Shown: positions 45,001 to 58,611 of the stretch, piece after piece
How positions within the stretch are numbered: position 1 is the first letter of the stretch
How the letters are laid out: every line of letters begins with the position of its first letter
Assembly (NCBI GenBank): GCA_028551475.1
Contig: CM052355.1
Coordinates: 32,639,580-32,703,579 of the forward strand
Source of the DNA: Casuarina equisetifolia
Taxonomy: Eukaryota > Streptophyta > Magnoliopsida > Fagales > Casuarinaceae
Direction of reading: 5' to 3'
Length of the DNA: 64,000 nt
Made by a program: the position numbers and the translations under genes
Notes under the pieces: generated by a model
The model's input: the letters and a program-made list of their open reading frames with translations, nothing else
What the model was told of the DNA's origin: nothing
Database searches by the model: none

Positions 45001-48000
45001 ATAAAAGCGAGGACCAAGAGAAGACGCAAGCTGCAAAGAATAACAGAGCAATAAGAATACATCCAATCATAACTTGAAATCAATGCGAGAGTGCAAGTGA
45101 TTAGCTACTTTTGCACAAACCTCAGAAGTCAACTAAAATGTGCTATAGATGGGGATGCTGAAAGACTACAGAGTCAGGATCTTTGAATAAGCTAAAACTC
45201 TAGAACTAATTAATTGGATAGAAAGATCCAACGTAGGACATTGAAGTTGGTTGTGAAACAAATGCATAAGCCTTTTGATTAATAGTAAACAGATTACATA
45301 ATGAATCAATAATAGATAAAAGGATCCAATGGAATGATAAATCCATATGCATGATTCTTAAACCTCACTAGATAAAGAACTATGTTAGAAGCAAAACTAA
45401 GGTATTACAGTTCTCTATAATCACCTTGTCCAAGAAGAATTGGAAGTAAACAGGAGAAAGAAGGCTTCCAAGCACAGGAATGCTGCTTGTGAGGATCATA
45501 TTGATGCTATTAACATACCTGCAAGAAGGTGGATATGGTCAACAGTGGAAAGTTGTATTAAGCAGTAGAAATTAAGATTAAAAAGTCAAATTTTGGTGCT
45601 CACTCTGATTGGTCACCAACACTTTCAAGGGTGCCCCATGGAACGCGCGTCATTGCAGCCATTTCAGCATCAAATTTACTTTCCAGGCCATGTACAAGGG
45701 TGACCAATGCTTTTGTTATGACCGCAGAAAATTCATCCTGTGAAATATTATTACATCTCCAGGAATTTAGAGTAGAACAGCCACAGAATGGTTTATTCAT
45801 GAGATAATCAGTACCTGCACTTCTGACATATCCACTCCATCTGCTAACTGAGAGTCGATTATCTTAGATACACTTTCCGCTAATTCACCAGACTGTCAGA
45901 AAGCAAATCCCAAGTTTCTAAGAGTGCATATCAGCATTAAATATAAGCTAAAACTTTCTATAACAGTAAAATATCAAACAAGAATGCAATAAACAATCAA
46001 CACGTCACAGCTCATAGGGTGTCCTAACTTTTTTAGGATTATGTCATATCATCACATCTCCGATATAGACATTACAATTCACAGGCTACAATGCCAATGC
46101 ATTAAGTTTAAAGAGCTAAAATAGGATATTTAATGGAGTGCTAAACTTGTAATTATAACCAACTTAAATTGTGTGGACAAGAGTTATTGTTAAAGCATCG
46201 GTTAATCTAGATACCTACAAGTAGTAGTAACTCAGAAAATGATTCTTGGCTATGCTTCATGAATCCTGAAGGCTTTAATCAAGAGGTGCAACCGATAACC
46301 TTTCAAAAACAGACTAACTCGACAAAGCAACCAAATTTGTCCCATTTAACCACTGAAGCTACTTCAGAGATTATCAATTTAAAAGCAAATATAACATGAT
46401 ATCATCTCTTCATTTCAGACATATGAGCAATAAATCGACAAGCAAGACAGCTTCTCCCCTCCTCCCTGTCTATCTTCTCGTCCTCCAATATGCACACATA
46501 ATTCAAGCTGACACTCAGCAGCCAACAACAAATGCGATGAGTCCAGAAGCCAACTGACCGTTTTATGACAATATTCAGCAGAATTCACAATATAACAAAT
46601 CACCCTTTCATCCCTGTCAGAAGTCTGCTCAAAAAAGACATGACAACAAAGCCAGCATTAACTATCTGGTATAGAACAAACACTGCTCAAATCAGTCATG
46701 CAGATATGTATGGCCTGTCAATACCTTTATCTGACCATCCATACCCGTGGCTGCAGCAACTATTCCTGTTCCACCCCTGGGTAGTCTTGCAAAGAGCTTT
46801 TTTGCATATGCTTTGAGAATTCTTTGAAAAACCTAAGAAAGGGGGCACAAAGTTACTATAAAAATAATTTCTGTGCACTGCACACATGCACCCTCTTCTC
46901 ACCTTCACTGTACTCAACGTCCTTACCCCAAGGAAACCATAAAGAACATGCATTTGATGATATTTGGATATTTAACACAAATAGAGAAAACAGAGTAATT
47001 TACTCACTAGGACCACATTTTAATTTGCACATGCCAGAAAGAGATAAATAGTGAATTTCAAGAATGCACCTTGAATAAATTTAACAATGTCTGGTTCTCA
47101 CCTTGAATAAATTAAATAATGTCTGGTTCTTTGTCAGAAGACAGCATCTTTTTAAGCTCTTCTTGATTATAAGAAATAACTACAAAACACAATAGAGCTG
47201 AAATAAGACAACGCAAAACAAAGGAAAAAAAACTACTGCTTTGGTTGGAAAGAAGCAATATAGATGCACTGCATATAAAAGACATGAAAGAATCTTAGCC
47301 ATTGAATCCCCAGATTCTCTTAGCAAGATACAAGGACCAATTTGTAAGCCCTAAACTCCTTATTTAGCTATCCAATAGGGTTCTGATCCATTAAAATTTT
47401 GATCACCGTAAAGCCTTGTATGATATGCATGGATAATTACCACTGACAAAGACCCATCATTTTCTTTCTAAAAAGTTAAAAAAAATAAATTCATTAATTA
47501 AATTAAGTGAAAAGAATGATGAGAACAGGCCAATACATGGACATGACCTCTCTTAAATCTTATGATGCACATTAAAAGAAGAAACAAGTCCTAGGAAAAT
47601 TATAACAAAGACAGACTAGAACACCCGTTCAATCCTATTGGATGGTGTGTTTTTCATGTTTTGCGAAAGAATTATTACTTTGTCAAAACATTCAACCGAA
47701 TCATGCAATGTTAACAAGGATCTTAAGATTTAAACACTTGAAGATATCTGTACATACTTTTCTCCGTTTCTTCAATCTCTTACAACATGAAAGGAAGAAA
47801 GAAAAACAATTGTTATAATTTAATACACTTTCTGGCTGTTCACAGATTTTCCAATGAGAAAATATCCAATACCGATCCAACTCCTGGACCAAATCCCTAT
47901 CTTTGGTAAAAACAGAAAAAAAAAAAAATCTGCTTACTTACCTGCATGCTACTTGATAAAACATTATTCTGACTTCCCTCCTCAATATCCCATGTCTCCT

Positions 48001-51000
48001 CCTATTAAATAAGAGGAAAAAAAAAAAATAAGCACAAGGAACTTAAATTGTAACAAAAAATTAATCCACCATCGTACCTGAACAAGTTTCTCCAGATACT
48101 CCATCAATGTCTTCTCTTCCATCTCTACATACACTATCAAGTGAGGTTCAAAGCACGATGATATGATTCCACGGAAGTTAAACTGTCCAATGAAAGAGTA
48201 CACGCAATTCTAAGTGGCTATGTTTATAAGCAGTAGTTAAGAGTGAGAACAAAGTCTAGCACTAAAATCTCAATCAATATTACCTCATAAAAAAACCAAC
48301 AAGAATATCCTAGACCATACCAATTCAAGAGAAAACCCACCCTAGACATCTCACTTGCATGATCTATATTCCTTAGAATATCGTCACTAATATATTTCTT
48401 TTTGAACATCTAAGCACTTCTTTATACTTCTACTAAATCTTGTAATCAGTGTCAATTGGAAGAGCTAATAGGGATAAATTACCCTAGCTTTATAACTGGA
48501 ATGACCAAGACAACTAAATAGTCATCATGTGGCAGACACTTCAAAGAGAAGTAGGTTGATTAGAACCAAGTGGTAATCAAATCAAAACATCTTCTGTAAA
48601 AGCCCCCTAGTAATTTCCTTGTTTCCAAGGCAATGGAAAAATTATATAGATGGGGCATAAACAAAAGAGGTTAATCCCAATTACACTTTAATACCTACTG
48701 CAGTATGTTAACTTGGGGATCTGAAATATGTGCTAAGTCATATATTTATTTATATTGTCAACAAATTATACGCATAAAGAGATAATATACCCCAGCTCCA
48801 GGCACTGACAAATCTTTATTTCCATCCTTGTCCTGTCAAAGAAAGAACAAAAAGGAGCATACGGTGACAATTTATTCTAACTATGCTCTATATTATAATA
48901 CAAAAACTTTACCAAGAATAAAAAGCAATTTAAAAAGCGTACTTCAGTTACAGTTCCTTGATGAGCAGCAAGCTTCCTTTCATACTTCTTTCGAATATCT
49001 GAGACACTTTGACCAGTATTTTCACCCCTACCTATTTCTTCAATCTCATTACCTATCTCCGTGTTGCGCACACCTGCTCCAAATTTCTCAGCCAATTCAT
49101 CCTCAAATTCTCGAGTTCGTTGTAGTGCCTAAAATCATAGTCCAAGAATGAAAAACATTAATAAAAGGAAGCAGGCACAAAGAAATTAAATCAGTTACAA
49201 GACAGGATGCAGCAATGGACATTTTCGTTAAATATCAACAATTATAGCAATCATATAAACAAAACTGACGGAGAAAAATTTAGGTTCCCAAAGAACATGC
49301 CCACCTTCAGAGGAAGGTGGTGTGTTGAACAGGACATGGGCAGGTTACTTGAGGGTAATTACCTTGATCTTAGAACGATTTTGATAGAAGAAATAACAGA
49401 AGTGGAAATAATGGGTTTGCAGCAAGAAAGTTGGTGCCTTTTCAATCTGTTAGTTCACAAATACACCTTGGGAACACACTGTCCCCTTTGAACCACAATT
49501 CGACAACTTGGTCTTTATCGGTAAAGTCAATGCCCTTTTCTGTTTCTTTTATTTTAGTTCAAATTAAGGAGGCTAATTTTGAAAATTATCAGCTTCAAGT
49601 TTCATAAGCTCAATGTGTCTTTTACGTTGTTGGCTATTCTAAGAATGAAGAAGCATTGCAAAATCTTAGCAAAATGTAAAGACAGTAGAGGTTTTCAAGA
49701 TCAAGAAATTAAAAATGGGGCCTGCTAACATAATTTTGTGAAGTATTTAAGCAAAAATTATAGCTTTTTATGCTAAAGATGCTTCTTAAAGAAGCACTCA
49801 AGTTACTACACTGTGGCAGCTAAATGGCCGGTTGCCTCCCATTAAGGGCATCCATCCTAGATGACCTCAACAGTAAGTACATCCTATAGCACCTCATAAA
49901 TCCAAAATATTTTATTCGCTAGCAGTCTAAAACCAAGCAGTTGGGCATCCGACCTAATTGCGGATAGAAGTGAGAAAACTTGTCCAGTCTGTGTGATTGG
50001 TTGACCTATTTAAAACCATGAAAGTGCTTTGAAAATTGATAAGGTTCATAGCACAAGAGTCCATGCGCATTCTTTCTTGGAATTTTCCAGCCAAAAGGCA
50101 AACTTTCCTCTCTCCATCCAGCTTATGCACATCACATCAAAAAACCTATAAGCAAAATGATGCCTGATGCAGCTCACATCAAGGGAAACACAGGAGTTCT
50201 TGGCAATAGAGAACTTCCTGATATGCAATATAGTGGTCTGGAAAAAGTTACTTGAAATATCAATCCTAGAAGACAGAATGAACTCATCAATTTGGACCAA
50301 ACTAAAGACCATACAACCAAGCCTACACCATTTTTCATTCTTATCTATTCATGAAATTTGTGAAATAATTGTTCCACCTTTCTGACTTGGACTTTTAAAA
50401 TGGATTAAACTAATAACGTACTAAGAACATTTTTTTTTTCACTACAAACTGTGCTTGATCAGTCTACATATATGATAAGATTAAATTTATATACATTCAA
50501 AAGTCAATAAGCTCATTCAGACAGATTAATTCGTTATCTAATAAATCAAAGACACCTAGAAATGTACAATCTATAAAGATATCAAAATAGGATTATTTCA
50601 GTCCATTATTAGGATTTGGACAAAGAAAAGCTCACCAACAATAAAGTCCCAACATCCGGTTTTTCTTTCAGATTATCAAGGATCTCCTCAAGCTGCTTCC
50701 TGGAAAGCAAGACATATATTATAATCCTGGTTTCACTCAATATTATTTGATAGTAGAATCCTTATCTAATGTTCAAATAGCAAGTGAGGCTAATATCTCA
50801 GCAGCAAGAAAGCAAAGGATCATATCTGTTTTCAGCCCTTCTTTTCTCGTCCAAGAAAAGCAAGGAAACTAAACTTGTAAAAAAAAGTAATAGAAGGGGC
50901 AATGAAATTCAGAAATGCACTCTGCATCATAACGAACAAAAAAGAAAAGAAAAACTCTTAAGCAATGATACGTTATAGCACAGAAAATATTTAGTTTTCT

Positions 51001-54000
51001 TCATACCAATATGTTAAAAGACTTAAAACTCTATATATTTTCAATTAGTTTATATATGGGACGAGCTCAATTTTATAGCCCTCTACCCTTAATTAGCCAA
51101 TTTTCCTTGGATTGGAACTTTAAAACATTCTATTCCAAGTGCTAATCAATAAATGTAAAAGTCTGGGCCATGTACACAAATAGTGTCAATTATCAAAGTT
51201 ATCTGCCCATCTAAGAAAACTTTGACTCATATCTATTTAACAGAGATCAAGATTCAAAATAAAAAACAAGTAGATGGCACACCTTGTTTTCTTACAGAAC
51301 TGGATACAGAGGCGATAAGGAACATGCCATGAAGAAGGAAAAAGCTTCCAGATTTCTTCATTTGTTCTTATTCGACGCTTGATCCATGCATATCTCCGGT
51401 CAGTTTTATCCAACTTAGCCAGTTCTAATGAGATAGAGAAAATAATTCCAAATTAAAGAACATATCAAGTGATCTTCAGAAAGAAAGCATAAATACAAAA
51501 GAGTAGGAAGTCAGACATACCAGCTCCTTCAAAAATTTGTTCATACGAAGTAAGCTCCCGGCTGCAAAAATTGTTTACCAACTCTTCTCTCACAGATGGC
51601 TCCAAGGCGTCAACAACCAAGCAGGCATCAGATAACTGCTGTAGCAAATTACTTTCTTCTGTCTCTTTTCCAGTACCTAAGCTGAGATTAAAACAGGGAA
51701 AAGGAAAAAAGAAAGAAAAACTTAAAAACTTGTATGACCAGAATTAGTAAATGACATTAATATCAAACTAACATAGAAATTCAACCCCAGATGTACATGA
51801 ATTTGATAATCAATTGGCGATGTTTCATTATCAGCAACTTATATTGAAGATGAACTCCAGATGTGCCAAACAATAGGTAATAGAAGTACCACTCAATTAT
51901 CACCACAGGTGTAAAAGAATGAAAGAAACTTTACAGGGAACATCAAAGGTTTATGAAACATTAGAAACTCCTAAACAACACATGAAAGAAGAAGAAGCTT
52001 TGGCAAGTTAATCCCAATTCTGTTGGTGAAAAAAGGTAGCTCAGTTTCTCAATTGCACAAATAGTTGTACACAATGTTCTGCGCCTGACTTGGAGTGGTA
52101 GGTGAAAATTATTAAAAAGGAAGAGTGATGTTAAGACCCAAAAAAAAAAAAAAAAGGCAAACCAAAAAGTAAATTAAATTGTCATCTAACTATAACAAGC
52201 CTTGGCTACAAACACACTACAGCAACAAATTGGATACCACAAAAACAACAAAGTTAATTTGAGATATCAACAAGTAAAAAGAAAAAGAGTGGTGGCATTT
52301 TAGAGGTTATGTAAATTGGCTCTTGTATAAAGCAGGAACCTTAGCCACAGCTTACCTGGAGAAATCAGAAAATACATGAGACTTCAGAATTTGCTTGATA
52401 TTCTTAAACTTCTCCCTGAGTTCTGTGATCTTTGGAACATCCCTATAGGCTTCAAAGTGGCTACATAATTGGTTCACAGCCTGAAATATATTGAAAAGAA
52501 ACTTATAAAAATATGCAACTTCATCAGTTATACTAGCATATTTCAACAATGCCAAAAGTAGGTTTTTTATGATGATGGTTCTTAACTCTTTTTAACTATA
52601 CCAATTTACTTGGCTGCCATAAACTGCAGCTTACAATGTTAAATTACACCCTATAAAGCATTTCATTCCATGAATGGAAATCCTATTATAGCAAGAGCAG
52701 ATCATTAATCAAAACAAGCCACTTATTCCTAATGTATCCTGATATTCATATATTCTGAGATAGATCAGGAGAAAAGAAATCAGTTCTACATCATCTAGTC
52801 CGTCAAATCTATAATAAAACCAACAGATTAATAATCACAATTTCATTTCAAAATGTAAAACCAAAACCTAATGTGAAGGTATTCAACAGAGGCAAAGGAC
52901 CCGTGCCATTAGAGAGTTAAAAACAAGAAGCTATAGCACACCGGAGAAAGAAATATAAAAGGGTAAGAAGATTGACTGCATGTGATCTACTAACACAGAA
53001 GGTACCTCTAGCTGTGCAGCTGCCTCCTTATATTGTCTTTTGGAAGCCATAAGTTGAAGCTGCTCAACAGCAGAGACTGTCATAGCCGGGAAAAGGGTGT
53101 AAGTATGAATTTGCGTATGGATACCATCCTAAGTACCCTAAATCTGTGATAAATAGCAATTATGCTTGTTGCATTTATATTCAAAGGCTATGCTTCAGTG
53201 CTAATTCTGTGTATACACATGTATGTATAGAAGTATGTACGTACAAATATGGGTAAAGGGCAGTGGCCTAAACATGTCAGGCTGGAAGGGAGGTACTTCC
53301 AACTTTCGAACCACAGGGAAAATGGAAGAATAAATAACAGGTTGGATTAAGCCAACTCAGACCCAAATAGTTTCAATCAGTAGACAGTTAGAAAGAGATT
53401 TAGAACTTCAGCAAGTGGCCAAGCACAGATCTCTAAATGAGTTTTAGAAGTTTAGGAGTCAGTAAGCACAGTGTTCTTTAGAAAAACAAAGAAAATCGAC
53501 AAAAAAAAAAAGAAGCAAACAAACACAAATTTGTCGGTCTCTGCTGATTTCTCATTCTACATCAGGCAGAGACCAAGAGAACAGTGGTGACCTCTAAAAT
53601 GCTATGAGGTTGAAAGGAAAACCCCAAGTAGAAAATGAGAAAATGACAGAAATTATTGCGAAAAGGTTTGAACAGTGACAAAATGCACCAATTAGGGAGG
53701 TGGAGGACCTTTTTTTGTCTGAAAAGTGAAGACTAAAAGTTATGAGGGCTGGCTCAGCCCCCGGGTTAGAAGACTGAATTGAAACTAAGAAGATGTGTAT
53801 AATGATTAGAGAGATCAGGTCAGATTCAGTCAGTTTCCTGGCCATGAAAAAACATTGGCGCGTGTGTAAACGAGGTGCTCTACCAACTGAGCTATAGCCC
53901 TTGTGCTTGTTACACATATTTTAACATGTATATAATTTATTGTCAAGATAAATATTACATGATCCAATAGCTTATTTTTTGGATCTCAAATTTGAAAACC

Positions 54001-56361
54001 AACCCAGCGCTTATTTTAAATCAAATTATATCTGACCCTGACGAAAACTGACTGAATGTGGTTGGTTTTGGTCCGAGTTAAATAGCTCAGTCAGGTGAAT
54101 GGGTATTTTGAACATGATCCATAGATATTAACACAAACCTAAATGAATGTGTGCATGTGCATTGTGTGTGAACATACCTAAAAGGGTCAATCAAGTGAGG
54201 CGAGAAGAAAGCTTGTCAGCAGATATTGTAAATGTGGCAATGGAATGTTCAGTCAGTAAACTGTCTGCTAAGTTTTATAGCATTCAGGTAAGCAGATCTG
54301 ACTAACATTATGTAAGCATAACTTCCAAACTTCCAAACTTCCAAACTTCCAAACTGACCACAGGTTGGTGAGCTTAAAAAGTAAAAAAAGTGAACCATTA
54401 GGACCCAAAAGAGTATCACAACAGAGAAAAAGAAAAAAAAAAAAAAAGACGACATATAAGAAACAAAATTGACCTAACACAAAAAAGAGATTAGATAACT
54501 GAAACTCAGGCCCCTTGTTCAAATATATTATGACCAAGTAGGTTTCTCAACATTCAAAAAAACCTAAATATGATTACTAAGGCTGGCAGTAGAATAAGTC
54601 ATCTAGGTTACTGCCAGCCCAGCCATGCTCTATCCATAAAGGGAGTGGAATGAGTATGCTTGCAATTAAGATGTCAAGTTATCTAGAGAATATTTTATTT
54701 GAAACGTTTATGATCAGAAACAGGCATCTTTGAATCTTTATTCTGCTTTTACACTCATCAGAAACAGGCATCTTTGAATCTTTATTCTGCTTTTACACTC
54801 ACAACTAAGTTGCCAAACATTATTGCTAACTATGGGATGCTGTTCTATTTCTGAAGCTTATGACCATAAACATGCATCTTCCATTGATATCCCGGCACAA
54901 AACCAGTAGCAAGCAAACTGCATACAACTGTTTTTATATTTTCCTGTTTGGTTTTTGATTGGTGCACATTTTAATCCATTCCATTTTCAGAAATCTTATA
55001 TCTCTCATTCAAGCCCCCCTCCCCCCAAAAAAATCCAACCGAAAAAAAAAAAAGAGAGAAAGAGAAATTCTAATCCATAGTCTTTCAATTGACAAGACTA
55101 ATGAAAAAAAAATAATATAGAGAGCCCTCAAGGAAAATTCTTGCACTAAATACAAGGATTAGAGACAAACCTAGCATAGTAAGACGATGAAGAGCTGTGA
55201 TTGTAGTTGTTACATGCTTCTTTGCAAAGTCTAACTTTTTAATGTCACGGCATATTTCCTGAACCATCGTTTCACTTTGCTCAGCTTTGCTTTTTATCTC
55301 TCGGATCTTATACATGAGTTCCTGCTTGAAAGGAAGCAAAACAAATATCTAAACAAAATGAACACTTAGACAAACCCAAACGAAGACAAAGGCCAATACG
55401 ACATTAAAATGCTTGATCTTATTAAATTAAGCAGATGCTTGACATGGAAAAACAAAATCTACACAACCAGCTTTGATGATAACATGAAGAGATATCTAAA
55501 ACTTTATATCTTATGATTATACCTCCACAGCACACGTGGCAGCAGCAAGATCTTCCTTGGCCTTAGTACCAGAATTACTCTGAAGACAAAGAAGCTGACC
55601 AATTAACAAACTAAAGACAATAATAGTTTTCATATTAAAGATAAAATATTAATCATATTTTTCATATGCATGAACTGCGACCAATAAGAGTAACCAAATA
55701 TTAAAAAGGCCAAACAAAGACTAGTCAGTTCCAAATACTACTGAGAATTGAGACAATGACCTGTTGACGAACTGCTGCTAATATGCCAGCATCCACACGA
55801 CGAATCTCACCATGTATCTTTTGCATGAGAGGCTCCACACCAGATAATGATGCTTCTGAAGTCAAAATCATAATAAGCACCAAATAAGAACACAGAACAA
55901 GTAGATAGGACGCATTTAAGGTCAAGAATGCAATGGTCGAACAAAAGAAACAACAAGAATCTTACGGTACACAAATTTAATAAGTAAAAGTGATCATCTC
56001 CCACTTGGTAGATGCAGAATGATACCTGGGCCCATATCATGTTTTGCGGGACTATACTTTAGATTTACATTCAGTGAATTGAAAACCTCTCCAAATGGTT
56101 AATAACTAAAAGATTTCTTTTTCAGATCCTTGCGGATGTTGGTTAATAATTATATACAGGCATCTGACCCCAGAGGTTGGCGGCTCATGTTAAATAGTTT
56201 GTGTTACATTCTGCAATCTGAATACATCCTCTTTTCCGACATGCACTAGTATATATGCATAAGATACCTGAGGAACAAAATTACAAGAAAGATTGAGAGA
56301 GAAAGAGCAAACCTGTGGGGAACATCTGATTTATGTACTCCAACGCGCTTGACTTGTCCAT
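42092..56361 (-). CDS. VPS53: VPS53, subunit of the GARP vesicle-tethering complex
   Basis: I traced 24 exons with GT-AG introns, in frame, to 822 aa (Arabidopsis HIT1/VPS53 is about 828): 56361-56313, 55855-55761, 55579-55523, 55321-55171, 53076-53006, 52480-52356, 51681-51521, 51424-51283, 50699-50636, 49128-48943, 48832-48791, 48182-48078, 48001-47942, 47179-47102, 46832-46725, 46624-46559, 45892-45815, 45737-45604, 45518-45425, 45030-44953, 44362-44300, 43165-43097, 43012-42917, 42388-42092. The N-terminal coiled-coil part ([18 protein letters not shown] and on) joins the complex; the C-terminal half ([52 protein letters not shown]) is typical of plants. GARP tethers endosome-derived vesicles at the trans-Golgi network; the Arabidopsis mutant is heat-intolerant. 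A leader intron (about 57272-56364) is likely. Pieces of this gene were copied to 11-12 kb and 28 kb. Confidence 0.95.
44453..44655. repeat. Tandem duplication of about 104 bp in VPS53 intron 20
   Basis: Two adjacent copies share GCCACTTGTATGAATGGC, GAACATATGACAAAAG and TTGTGCTTTGAC blocks with few differences. The duplication lies wholly within the intron between exons 21 and 20 and does not touch coding sequence. Confidence 0.88.
53820..53905 (-). tRNA. Partial plastid-type tRNA-Val(UAC), 5' half only, in VPS53 intron 4
   Basis: On the minus strand 53901-53864 reads as a perfect 5' half of a tRNA. It has a seven-base acceptor strand AGGGCTA, the D arm GCTC-AGTTGGTA-GAGC, a five-base anticodon stem CCTCG and the loop TTTACAC with anticodon UAC. 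The sequence then departs from a tRNA, and no 3' half or T arm follows. Plastid trnV-UAC is split by a group II intron near this place, so the piece looks like a plastid DNA insertion carrying the 5' exon and perhaps the first intron bases. It cannot make a tRNA by itself. Confidence 0.65.
54325..54357. repeat. Short tandem repeat (CTTCCAAA)n in VPS53 intron 4
   Basis: Four tandem eight-base units of the CTTCCAAA type. It is intronic and noncoding. Confidence 0.85.
54712..54802. repeat. Tandem duplication of about 46 bp in VPS53 intron 4
   Basis: Two adjacent, practically identical copies of a block with CAGAAACAGGCATCTTTG and TTATTCTGCTTTTACACTC. It is noncoding. Confidence 0.88.
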
Positions 56362-57330
56362 CGCTGATGGTAATAAGAAATGAAAGTGTGAGCAACAACC
56401 TGCCCCCAAGAAACCAATAAACTGAAAAATCAGTATTGAGTTATATTTGGCACTTTAATCTCTTTTCTTCTATGTACCTCTTAATCCATATATAAAGGTC
56501 CCATTTTTTCAGATTCCATTGTATGTTTATGGATATATAATTATGCGGGCAGCTCCATGTTTAACTAGGCACTCAACATAGCAAAAGAGCACTTCTCTGA
56601 TTCCCACGAGACCCACAAAGATGGTCGACGACCGATTTAAGAAAACATTATAGTTGAGCGCCATACTTCGCAACTAAGCATATGGTTTAACGTTCGATCA
56701 GTCAGGTTATGGAAATAAAGTTGATAATGGGAAATAATTCCCAAAAAATCTATCCATAGAAACAGAACTTGTATCACTTTTAATTTCTCGTTTAACTAAA
56801 TCGAATTGGTGCCTCTAGAAAAGAAAATTTTGAAAACCTTGATCTGCCGTTTATACACTTCAAAATCCTGATATCAGGACCATCTCCGCACTTGTCCGTC
56901 ACTTTACAAGAAACGTCAGTAACTTCTATCCCTTTCGAATTCCTCCAATATTGCAAGCTCTCCAAATTGAGAAAATGGCAGTGGATTTTTGAGAGAAATG
57001 TCAAACAACCGACAATACGGTTGAGGAAAAACCCTCCGGTATCAATTACCAACCATCTCAAGAAAGATCCAAACTTATCAAATCCAAAGCAAATCCAAGA
57101 AACATAACAGGCTTACAGGAGTCAATGCGGGAGCAAAACACAAAAATTGTAGCCGATCTCGAACTCAAAACAGAAGATCAGGGAAAAGATGAAAAGAACT
57201 AAGTAACTTGAAGCAAGAGTAAGGTCTATGCGTATGCTTTTGCGTGTGTTAGTGTGAGATAGAGGAAGAGAATACCAGCAACGAAAGAGGGGAGGTCGGT
57301 CCGGGGGAAAGGAGTAACATTGATGGAGAG
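56362..57330 (-). promoter_or_regulatory. VPS53 5' leader intron and promoter
   Basis: On the minus strand TTGCTG|GTATTC at about 57272 is a possible leader donor. TTACCATCAG (about 56364) just before CGATGG is a possible acceptor. The open frames in this stretch show no family. The promoter is expected around 57300-57550. Confidence 0.4.
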
Positions 57331-57599
57331 TGAAACCATTGTCCGTAATCCACTTAAGTTCGGCTCGGCCGAACTAATCCAAGCCCATAAGGGGCTAAAG
57401 CCTGAGAGTCCATATCCTGGCCTATAATCTCTAGGACAACAGGGTGCGCATTGTTTCCCCCACCCTCGCTCGCTTAGTTCTTTTGCGACCGCTTCACTTT
57501 CTAGCGAGACGTAGCCTCTGCTGAATCCTTGTGACGTGGCCCATCCTACACCAGCCCAGCCCATTAGTGATGCACCCAAGGAGTCAAGTCTAGCCGCAA

Positions 57600-57992
57600 T
57601 AATTAGAATTGATTTTCAAGAAGTCTCCTCCATCGACAATAAAGAGCATAGTACTTTTGACTATCTTAAAAACCTATGATAACATAGTACTTATCTTTGA
57701 CTAATCTCATAGAAATAGGAAAGTTTCTTCTATAAATAACTACCCCTTATGTAATGAATTTAAGTTTAGAAGTTGTGAGGTTAAGTTAAAGCTTTGGCTT
57801 TCTTTCCTAGTTTTATATCTCTTTGACTTGTCCAAGAGTGATGAATGTTATTGTTTTGTATTTCTTTGGAATTACTTCTAAATAGAGTGGTGAGTGTTTA
57901 TTCTTAAATTCTAAGTTAGTGAATACTTTGTATCCTTATTTTTTAAAGATAAATAAGTCTTTTACTTTCCTCCTCTTTGTTCAGTATAAAGT
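57600..57992 (+). mobile_element. Decayed Ty3/Gypsy 5' LTR
   Basis: AT-rich sequence with a TATA-like CTATAAATAACTACCCCTT and a T-rich tail. It directly precedes a degenerate primer-binding site (about 57993-58008, TTGGTAATTAGAGCCT). That site resembles the TGGTATCAGAGCC start of many plant Gypsy elements primed by initiator tRNA-Met. The left end is not defined. Confidence 0.5.
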
Positions 57993-58013
57993 TTGGTAAT
58001 TAGAGCCTAGTTT

Positions 58014-58611
58014 AATGTCTAGTCATTGTCATCATGCTTGGCATCTTAAAGTCCTTAAGGCAAATAAAACGGATCAACATGAGATGGAAATGAATGAGAT
58101 GAAGAGACAAATTGAAGAGCTCCAAGAAGAACTAGCATGTTTCCAAACATAAGAACATTATAATTCTCACTATGGATATGAAAAAAGCCATCACTCTAGA
58201 GTTGGAGAGGATGAGAATCCTTTCTATTGATCTACTTATGAAGACTTTGATAACAGTACTCTACTCCATCCTCATCATCTTTAATGATATCTTCAAAAAT
58301 TTCCTAATGTCAAAGTTGAAATTCTAGAATTTGAAGGGAGAATGGAGCTTGACGAATCCTAGATTGGCTTCATTTAATTGAACGAGCATTTGCCATCAAA
58401 AATTATTTTGAAGATCAAAAGATAAAGTTGATTGCCTTGAAACTAAGAAAATATGCTTCCTTGTGGTGAGAAAATTTGTAGAGACAAAGAGTTTGGAAAA
58501 AAAGAAGGAAAATTTGAATTTGGGAGGAAATGAAGAAAGAGCTACAATGAAAGTTCCTTCCAAACAATTGAAAGAAAACAAGGTCAGAGATGGTGACCAG
58601 AATTTTGTGAA
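58014..58611 (+). pseudogene. Decayed Ty3/Gypsy gag, cut by the assembly gap
   Basis: Translation in the plus orientation with stops read through shows the conserved plant Gypsy Gag region. It runs from VEILEFEGRMELDE through ERAFAIKNYFEDQK to ALKLRKYASLW. Stops interrupt it (for example TAG and TAA near 58360-58378, and TGA after SLW). An upstream Glu/Lys-rich coiled stretch is also present. The element is dead, and its remainder is lost in the gap at 58612. Confidence 0.75.

Noticed and set aside
53864-53901. Functional nuclear tRNA-Val gene
   Set aside because: Only the 5' half is present; the anticodon 3' stem, T arm and acceptor 3' strand are missing.
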